Source: UBA1146 sp963854815 (GTDB lineage Bacteria > Planctomycetota > UBA8108 > UBA1146). Taken from it: 19,275 nt of DNA. Within the stretch, counting starts at the first letter, position 1; each line of letters opens with the position of its first letter. The notes below the pieces were generated by a model. It did no database searches. It was given only the letters and a program-made list of their open reading frames with translations, and was not told the origin of the DNA. Both the position numbers and the translations under genes were made by a program. Shown here one piece after another: positions 14,685 through 19,275 of this stretch. The stretch lies in assembly GCA_963854815.1 (NCBI GenBank), contig CAWLAN010000046.1, forward strand, positions 1 through 19,275. Reading direction: 5' to 3'.

Positions 14685-14966
14685 ATGAATACAAACCAAC
14701 TACCATCGGGTGACCTCGAGACGATTCCCGGCGTTGGTCCCAGTATCGGCCAGGCTCTTCGCGACCTGGGCCTGCAGTGCGTCGAGGATCTGGCAGGAAA
14801 GGACGCCCAGAAACTGTACGAGGAGCTTTGTCAGTTGCGCGGTGGCCACATCGATCGATGCGTCCTGTACGTCTTCCGCTGTGCGACTTACTTTGCGGGC
14901 CATCGCACTCACGATGCGGAACTCCTGAAGTGGTGGAACTGGAAGGATGCGGACACCGCAACCTGA
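14685..14966 (+). CDS. Cdd1-type helix-hairpin-helix protein
   Basis: 93 residues from ATG 14685; a TTG at 14655 would add ten residues lacking family features and would start inside the inverted repeat. A helix-hairpin-helix motif with 'IPGVG' (14-18) is followed by 'LRDLGLQCVEDLAGKD', then 'LYEELCQL', 'IDRCVLYVFRCATYFA' and 'LLKWWNWKD'. This order matches the family annotated as pathogenicity locus Cdd1 (also called mitomycin resistance-like), small proteins expected to contact DNA through the hairpin. The biochemical role of the family is not established. Three Cys (49, 59, 66) lie within the helical core. It converges with yqgE, with 31 bases between the stops. Confidence 0.88.
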   Translation: MNTNQLPSGDLETIPGVGPSIGQALRDLGLQCVEDLAGKDAQKLYEELCQLRGGHIDRCVLYVFRCATYFAGHRTHDAELLKWWNWKDADTAT

Positions 14967-14997
14967 CAAGCCGAGAAAACTGCTTCTCTGAACCCGA

Positions 14998-15573
14998 TCA
15001 GTTCCACTCCGGATCTGCCGGCATCATCGACCACAGGGTCTGCTCGCCACCCAGTGTGCGCAGTGCTTGCATCCAGAGTTGCTCCGGCTCCGTGTCGAAG
15101 ATGAGATCCTCGATGCCGGAGACAGCGATCCAGGCTTGCTCCTCTAACTCTTGCTCCAGTTGTCCAGCATCCCAGCCGGCATACCCGACAAAAAAGCGAT
15201 ATTTCTTGAGCAGATCATTGCCGCTGCAGATCTGATCCACCGATCCAGCGAGGTCCTTGGGCAGAAACATACCTTTTCCGACCTGTTCACCGGCAGTCTC
15301 CTGCGGAACTCCGCGTCGGATCGCAAACACCCGCTCCTGGTCTACAGGACCCCCGAAAAACAACGAGCAAGCGTCTGCAATTTCAGGACCCATCTGCTCG
15401 AACACCTTCTCGATGGAAATCCCGGTGGAGCGGTTCAGGACCAGCCCGAAGGTGCCCTCGTCATCGTGATCACAGATCAGGATGACGGTGCGATGAAAAT
15501 TGGCATCTCTCATCGCAGGGGTCGCGATCAGGAAATCACCCGATTCGATGACCGCATCGTTGTATTCGAGCAT
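14998..15573 (-). CDS. yqgE: YqgE/AlgH family protein (UPF0301)
   Basis: 191 residues, matching the family length of about 185-190. Family landmarks are in order: 'GDFLIATPAMRDANFHRTVILICDH', 'GTFGLVLNRSTG', 'LFFGGPVDQERVF', 'FVGYAGWDAGQLEQEL' and a closing 'LW' segment. The start ATG has AGGAGG 4 bases upstream on the minus strand. The family is widespread and cytoplasmic, named for a putative transcription role in alginate control in Pseudomonas, but its molecular function is not settled. It is divergent from the lipoprotein amidase gene. A -10-like TACAAT (minus strand, 15628-15633) and a dyad over its presumed -35 region are the only regulatory hints. Confidence 0.95.
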   Translation of the reverse strand: MLEYNDAVIESGDFLIATPAMRDANFHRTVILICDHDDEGTFGLVLNRSTGISIEKVFEQMGPEIADACSLFFGGPVDQERVFAIRRGVPQETAGEQVGKGMFLPKDLAGSVDQICSGNDLLKKYRFFVGYAGWDAGQLEQELEEQAWIAVSGIEDLIFDTEPEQLWMQALRTLGGEQTLWSMMPADPEWN

Positions 15574-15647
15574 TTCGCCTCCTGGTCGGAATCCGGACCG
15601 CGTTCGATCCGGGGCAACGGAATACCGATTGTAGGGTCTCGAGGCCT

Positions 15648-15662
15648 ACTCGACCATCGAGT
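15648..15662. promoter_or_regulatory. Dyad ACTCGA-N3-TCGAGT between divergent genes
   Basis: A perfect 6+6 inverted repeat with a CCA spacer lies in the 194-base gap between yqgE and the amidase lipoprotein. It covers the place expected for the -35 element of a minus-strand promoter with -10 TACAAT at 15628-15633. It could be a repressor site; chance is not excluded. Confidence 0.3.
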
Positions 15663-15710
15663 CGGGTCCATTCGAGATTTGCTCCCGCAGCCGGTTCCGG
15701 TATGCTGCAG

Positions 15711-15730
15711 CCGCGGGCAGTCTCCCGCGG
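15711..15730 (+). other. GC-rich hairpin in the leader of the amidase lipoprotein gene
   Basis: CCGCGGG (15711-15717) and CCCGCGG (15724-15730) form a perfect 7-bp all-GC stem with a CAGTCT loop, 37 bases before ATG 15768. No T run follows, so it is not a classical terminator. It may affect translation or transcript stability. Confidence 0.4.
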
Positions 15731-15767
15731 GGAAGTTTGGTGCGTTCTATTGGCCAGATTCACGCAA

Positions 15768-16964
15768 ATGCGGACATTTTCAGGACATCCGGGGATCCGC
15801 CGCACGGTTGTGGCCTCCCTCAGCCTGGCCGTCATCGTGATGATCGCTGGTTGTGGTGGTGGTCCGCCACAGCGAGAGCAGACGTCCCTGCCGTTGAAAC
15901 TGCGTCAGGCTCGGAAGGCACTCGATCAGGGCAACTTCGAACTCTCGACCAAACTTTTCAGTTCGCTCGAGAGTCCTGAACAACCGTTGAGAATCCGCGG
16001 ATTGGCACGACTCGGTCTGGGAAGGTTGGCACTAGGCAAGGGCGAACTGGAGCAGGCGTGCCGACATCTGGAGATGTCGCGCAAGTTGCTCTCTTCGGGA
16101 CCGCATCACGCCCGCGCGCTGCTCTTTCTGGGTGAGGCGCAACTACGACGTGGTATCACCAACAGTGGATTGAACCAGCTAGAGAAAGCCTATCAGTCGC
16201 TCGCCGATCCGGACGACAAGAGCCGTGCAGCATTCCTCATCACCCGAACTCTCGATCATCTGGGGCAACCCGTCGCAGCGCTCTATCGCAACGCATCTCA
16301 ACAGCACTCCTATCCCGAATATGCATCGATCTGGGGCGCCCACCCGCAACCTTCGGAGATAACTTCACGAACCGAGGAACAACCGACACCCACCTCCAGG
16401 GTAACCCGTATCGCAAACCCGACTCGTATCCAGGTACAAAATCGAAACAGTTGGAGTGCGCGACCACCTCGTCGTGGTGCGGTGGTCAGAATGACCCGGC
16501 CATTTCGCATCACGGTGCACAACACCGCCGACCAGCCCAACATCGAAAAACTCGGCCAACAATCTCCCCCTCAGTACCTGCGCAGAATCCAGGAGTACTG
16601 CACGGGCACTCTCAAGTGGGGAGACATCGGCTATCACTACCTGATCAGTTTCGACGGCCGCATCTGGGAGGGACGATCGATGCGTTACCAGGGTGCCCAT
16701 GCCGGAAACAACTCCCTCAACCGCGGCAACATCGGAATCGCTCTGATGGGGAACTTCGACATGAACCGGCCGACTCCCGCGCAGTTGAAGAGCCTGCGTT
16801 CGTTACTGGCAGCTCTGTGCACTCTCCACGACATCTCCCCCGACTCCATCGCAGGACACCAGGAACTGCGTGACACCACCTGTCCAGGTCGTCACCTGCA
16901 AGCGGCTCTCAACCGGATGGTGAAGGACCTCGCCCGCTCGCCAACGCGTTCCGGGACCCGCTGA
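15768..16964 (+). CDS. Lipoprotein with TPR-like region and C-terminal N-acetylmuramoyl-L-alanine amidase domain
   Basis: 398 residues from ATG 15768, chosen because it gives a proper lipoprotein signal: 'RR', a hydrophobic stretch 'VVASLSLAVIVMI' and lipobox I-A-G-C29. An upstream ATG (15702) would bury this signal. Residues about 45-190 are helical repeats of TPR type ('ARKALDQGNFELSTKLF', 'LARLGLGRLALGKGELEQAC'). A Pro/Thr/Arg-rich linker leads to an Amidase_2/PGRP domain (about 240-385) with zinc ligands H251 ('TVHNTA'), H364 and C372 ('GHQELRDTTCPG'), plus 'GYHYLISFDGRIWEG' and 'GNIGIALMGNF'. The H-x7-C spacing equals that of T7 lysozyme. It should cleave the muramoyl-L-Ala bond of peptidoglycan from a membrane anchor, and the TPR part may recruit partners. 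No strong ribosome site is seen. Confidence 0.92.
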   Translation: MRTFSGHPGIRRTVVASLSLAVIVMIAGCGGGPPQREQTSLPLKLRQARKALDQGNFELSTKLFSSLESPEQPLRIRGLARLGLGRLALGKGELEQACRHLEMSRKLLSSGPHHARALLFLGEAQLRRGITNSGLNQLEKAYQSLADPDDKSRAAFLITRTLDHLGQPVAALYRNASQQHSYPEYASIWGAHPQPSEITSRTEEQPTPTSRVTRIANPTRIQVQNRNSWSARPPRRGAVVRMTRPFRITVHNTADQPNIEKLGQQSPPQYLRRIQEYCTGTLKWGDIGYHYLISFDGRIWEGRSMRYQGAHAGNNSLNRGNIGIALMGNFDMNRPTPAQLKSLRSLLAALCTLHDISPDSIAGHQELRDTTCPGRHLQAALNRMVKDLARSPTRSGTR

Positions 16965-17053
16965 AGGCGGCTGCAGGCCCCTGGTAGCCGAAACAGCGCG
17001 TGCTCTCACAGAGGGCTATCGAAAAACGATCGGATTGGCTAGTTTCTGGGCTC

Positions 17054-17060
17054 AGGGAGG
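17054..17060 (+). promoter_or_regulatory. Ribosome binding site deciding the TTG start of the coiled-coil protein
   Basis: AGGGAGG lies 6 bases before TTG 17067. No in-frame ATG exists near the N-terminus, so this site justifies the TTG start. Confidence 0.6.
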
Positions 17061-17066
17061 CATCGT

Positions 17067-17321
17067 TTGATCTTCGGTTTTTTCGGCAAAAAACGCGAGC
17101 AGCAGCGTGAGGAAAGGGAGCGTCTTCGGCAGGAACTGACTGTCGAGAAGGAAGCACTCAGCATCGAACTGGAGTTGCTCGAGAAAAAACTGAACTTCGA
17201 ACTGGAATCGAAAGAGAGCGACCGCACCACAACCTTGAGTCGCTACCCGCGACGCATCGTCGAACTTCGCATCCAGATCGACCGTATCGAGCGAAAACTC
17301 AAATCGATGGAAGAAAACTGA
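17067..17321 (+). CDS. Small coiled-coil protein with hydrophobic N-terminal tip
   Basis: 84 residues, TTG start with a strong ribosome site. The N-terminus 'IFGFFGKKR' is a short hydrophobic-aromatic tip followed by basic residues, like a peripheral membrane anchor. Residues about 10-80 are almost wholly helical and highly charged, with heptad-like Leu spacing ('ELTVEKEALSIELELLEKKL', 'IVELRIQIDRIERKL'), broken once near 'SRYPRR'. That suggests two helices forming a hairpin or a dimeric coiled coil. I recognise no family. It follows the amidase gene by 102 bases and ends 3 bases from the convergent 2Fe-2S protein gene. Confidence 0.75.
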   Translation: MIFGFFGKKREQQREERERLRQELTVEKEALSIELELLEKKLNFELESKESDRTTTLSRYPRRIVELRIQIDRIERKLKSMEEN

Positions 17322-17324
17322 CCG

Positions 17325-17675
17325 CTACAGATCCTCTTCGTCTTGTTCCAGTGATTCCCCACCATCGATGTTGGCTCCGCTGCCGTGCTGATTTTTCTGG
17401 TGGTCTCCTGACTTGACCTGCTGCTGGTAGTTCAATCGCATCTGCTCGTAATCCTCGGTACTCCCCTCGAACAGTTGTGGTTCCGTTTTTTCTTGCTGCC
17501 CCATCACCTCTTCGTGCAAGCGGATGAGAAACGGAATGCACCAGCCACAACCGGTACCGGCGCCGAAACAATCGGCCAGTTGTGACGGTCTGCTCGGCTG
17601 GGTCTGGCGGGTGAAGTTGATCAACTTTCGCTTCGAAACGCGAAAGCAATAACAGACCTTGTCATCGAGTTCCAT
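17325..17675 (-). CDS. BFD-like [2Fe-2S]-binding protein
   Basis: 116 residues from ATG at 17675, preceded by GGAG 6 bases upstream; an upstream TTG at 17747 would add 24 residues without family features. The BFD-like domain (about 5-60) has ligands C8-x-C10 ('VCYCFRVS') and C43-x-x-C46 ('GTGCGWC'), plus C36 ('LADCFGAG'). The C-x-C, about 32 residues, C-x-x-C spacing fits bacterioferritin-associated ferredoxin and the BFD domains of NirB and related redox enzymes. It probably binds one [2Fe-2S] cluster and acts in electron transfer or iron handling in the cytoplasm. The tail (about 62-116) is Gln/Glu/Asp-rich and looks disordered. It is divergent from the threonine aldolase gene; no ferritin gene is in the window. 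Confidence 0.87.
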   Translation of the reverse strand: MELDDKVCYCFRVSKRKLINFTRQTQPSRPSQLADCFGAGTGCGWCIPFLIRLHEEVMGQQEKTEPQLFEGSTEDYEQMRLNYQQQVKSGDHQKNQHGSGANIDGGESLEQDEEDL

Positions 17676-17838
17676 GGTTGCTCCGACCGTACTTCCCTGG
17701 TGGCTGCTGCTGCCAAAGAGGTTGCGTGCAGCAGCACTCCAGTTCAAGGCTCCAGTTGCACCACAGCGAGCCGCTGAGACCCCAGGAGACCTTCCCGTTG
17801 TCGTCGATTCATGGTGTCATGCTCGATCAGGAGGATAG

Positions 17839-18876
17839 ATGGACCCGGTCGACCTGCGTTCCGATACCGTCACCCACCCCACCACGGAGATGTACCGCCA
17901 GATGGCAACGGCTCCGCTCGGAGATGATGTATTCGGGGATGATCCGACGGTGAACCGCCTCGAACAGGTGAGCGCAGAGCGTCTCGGCAAGGAGGCCGCT
18001 GTGTTCGTCCCCAGCGGCACGATGGCCAACACCATCGCCGTTGGCACGCTGGCTCGTCCCGGTGATGAGATGCTGCTGATGGAAGACAGCCACATCTATC
18101 TCTACGAGGCCGGCGGTTCGGCGCGTCTGTGGGGAGTTCATCCGCGTCCTTTGACGCCGGTCGATGGTTGTCTCGATGCAGACATGATCCGGGACTCGAT
18201 TCGTCCGCAGGACCCGCATCAACCTCGAACCTCGCTGATCTGCCTGGAAAACAGCCACAATATGCAAGGAGGACGGGTCATCTCGGCCGCACAGGTTGCG
18301 CCGGTGGTCGAAGTGGCGCGCCAGTCTGGCCTCAGGATGCATCTCGACGGAGCACGTATCTTTCACGCTGAGGTGGCACTGGCAACTCCAGCCGCCGAGA
18401 TCGCTGCGCCGTTCGATACCGTCTCCTTCTGTCTGTCGAAGGGACTGTCGTGTCCCATCGGTTCACTGCTTTGTGGATCCACCGACGACATCGCAGAGGC
18501 ACGACGGTTGCGCAAGTTGCTCGGCGGCGGCATGCGCCAGGTCGGAGTGATCGCTGCTGCGGGTCTGGTCGCTCTCGATGAAGGCATCGATCGACTCGCC
18601 GAGGATCATCGCCGTTGTCGCGAACTGGCCGACGGACTGCGCGATCTGGACGGCGTGCATCTGGCGCCCGATCCGCCCCAGACCAACATCCTGTTCGTTC
18701 GCTTCGAGGATCTGGATGGGGCCGGTCACGAGGCACTGGCAGCGGATCTGGAAGCCCGGGGAATCCGTGCACTGGCGGTACGGAAACTGGGGATCCGTGC
18801 CGTCTTGCACCGCCAGATCGACGATCAGGGCCTGCAGAGGGCCATCGAGGCCTTCCAGCAACTGCGCGGTTCCTGA
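17839..18876 (+). CDS. ltaE: Low-specificity L-threonine aldolase
   Basis: 345 residues, the usual family length. The ATG has AGGAGG 5 bases upstream. This PLP enzyme of fold type I cleaves L-threonine and L-allo-threonine to glycine and acetaldehyde. Landmarks are 'DLRSDTVTHPT' at the N-terminus, 'GDDVFGDDPTVNRLE', the phosphate-binding 'VPSGTMANTIA', 'LENSHN', 'HLDGARIFHA' with Asp170 for the PLP nitrogen, and 'FCLSKGLSCPIGS' with Lys201 forming the internal aldimine. The late 'GGGMRQVGVIAAAGLVAL' segment is typical. It is cytoplasmic. Other beta-eliminating lyases share the fold, but the motif set is characteristic of threonine aldolases. No T-rich terminator follows; a hairpin lies 60 bases downstream. 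Confidence 0.95.
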   Translation: MDPVDLRSDTVTHPTTEMYRQMATAPLGDDVFGDDPTVNRLEQVSAERLGKEAAVFVPSGTMANTIAVGTLARPGDEMLLMEDSHIYLYEAGGSARLWGVHPRPLTPVDGCLDADMIRDSIRPQDPHQPRTSLICLENSHNMQGGRVISAAQVAPVVEVARQSGLRMHLDGARIFHAEVALATPAAEIAAPFDTVSFCLSKGLSCPIGSLLCGSTDDIAEARRLRKLLGGGMRQVGVIAAAGLVALDEGIDRLAEDHRRCRELADGLRDLDGVHLAPDPPQTNILFVRFEDLDGAGHEALAADLEARGIRALAVRKLGIRAVLHRQIDDQGLQRAIEAFQQLRGS

Positions 18877-18936
18877 ATCAAACTTTCCGAATCCGACCTC
18901 AAAGCGGGTACTTGTGGGTGAGACAGCGAGGGGTGA

Positions 18937-18953
18937 TCCGGGATGGTCCCGGA
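18937..18953 (+). promoter_or_regulatory. Dyad TCCGGGA-N3-TCCCGGA upstream of the ECF sigma gene
   Basis: A perfect 7+7 inverted repeat with a TGG spacer ends 7 bases before a -10-like TATACT. It overlaps the region where a -35 element would lie, so it may be an operator for the sigma gene. It could instead be a 3' hairpin of the threonine aldolase transcript, but it lacks a T run. Confidence 0.4.
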
Positions 18954-18957
18954 ATCA

Positions 18958-18966
18958 TGCTATACT
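18958..18966 (+). promoter_or_regulatory. Extended -10 promoter element (TG-C-TATACT)
   Basis: TG (18958-18959), one base, then TATACT (18961-18966), five of six matches to TATAAT. No good -35 is present at 16-18 bases upstream, as is usual for extended -10 promoters. It would give a leader of about 75 bases to the sigma factor start at 19050. Confidence 0.4.
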
Positions 18967-19049
18967 GCTCAGGAAGGTGATTCTGGCCCGGTATTCAAGG
19001 TATATCGGACCCGTCGCCCGAGCCGCGATCTCGTACCACCGGAGACCTG

Positions 19050-19275
19050 ATGAGCCCTTCCAGCGACGCCGGTCATCCTGAAGCACCCGAGCCCGATGCG
19101 CTCTCGTCTCTCGATGACGCAGCGCTGGTGAGCAAGGCAGCCAGCGGCGATGAAGCCGCTTTCGAGGTTCTGGTCGGTCGTTTCGGGGCACTGGTGCTGG
19201 GACTGGCTCGGCGCAAGGTGGGACGAGAAGATGCCGACGATGTCGCCCAGGATGCACTTCTTCATGTATGGCGAT
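19050..19275 (+). CDS. ECF-type RNA polymerase sigma factor (3' partial)
   Basis: The first 75 codons are visible; the window edge truncates the gene. The ATG has GGAG 5 bases upstream. After a 20-residue acidic, Pro-rich lead come the sigma region 2 landmarks: 'DDAALVSKAASGDEAAFEVLV', 'RFGALVLGLARRKVG', 'EDADDVAQDALLHVWR'. The last block is region 2.2, the main core RNA polymerase contact. Region 4 and any anti-sigma gene lie beyond the window. ECF factors direct polymerase to alternative promoters and are very numerous in planctomycetes. Confidence 0.9.
   Translation, partial: MSPSSDAGHPEAPEPDALSSLDDAALVSKAASGDEAAFEVLVGRFGALVLGLARRKVGREDADDVAQDALLHVWR

Overview
The window is most likely a chromosomal segment from a planctomycete-like bacterium (Planctomycetota). 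The evidence is two large exported proteins ending in dockerin-like paired EF-hand modules, an exported formylglycine-type sulfatase, a BFD-type 2Fe-2S protein and an ECF sigma factor. The phylum is an inference from gene content. The DNA looks moderately GC-rich, though I did not compute it. I see no tRNA, rRNA, CRISPR array, transposase or phage gene.

Region 1 (1-6985) is a cell-surface locus. It starts inside a giant FN3-like repeat protein (1-3798) with 14 complete repeats and a dockerin-like C-terminus, closed by a strong intrinsic terminator. Next is a small Cys-cluster plus sigma-region-4 DNA-binding protein (4017-4418). After a 349-base gap holding a clear sigma-70-type promoter comes a second secreted protein (4768-6921). 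It has two duplicated propeller-like halves separated by one FN3-like repeat, the same type of dockerin-like end, and its own strong terminator. The two surface proteins share the repeat family and an extreme C-terminal motif, so they probably share an attachment or sorting route. The small regulator between them may control them; this is inferred from position only.

Region 2 (7002-14966) has an esterase on the minus strand (7002-8018). Divergent from it is a tightly spaced plus-strand run: M3-family oligoendopeptidase F, an exported cyclophilin, a cytoplasmic cyclophilin overlapping it by 4 bases, an exported alpha/beta hydrolase with an unassigned helical C-terminal domain, and an exported sulfatase. 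A small AT-rich membrane protein, an intergenic segment with a long inverted repeat, and a Cdd1-type helix-hairpin-helix protein follow. The run suggests peptide turnover, proline isomerisation and attack on esters and sulfated polymers, but co-function is inferred from adjacency.

Region 3 (14998-19275) holds YqgE/AlgH-family protein (minus), a lipoprotein with a TPR-like region and a peptidoglycan amidase domain, a short coiled-coil protein, a BFD-like 2Fe-2S protein (minus), a low-specificity threonine aldolase, and the first 75 codons of an ECF sigma factor cut by the window edge.

The most distinctive signal is in the FN3-like array. Cysteines appear and disappear in register-matched pairs across 14 repeats, which predicts two independent disulfides per domain, and from repeat 4 to 13 the repeats alternate between two types.
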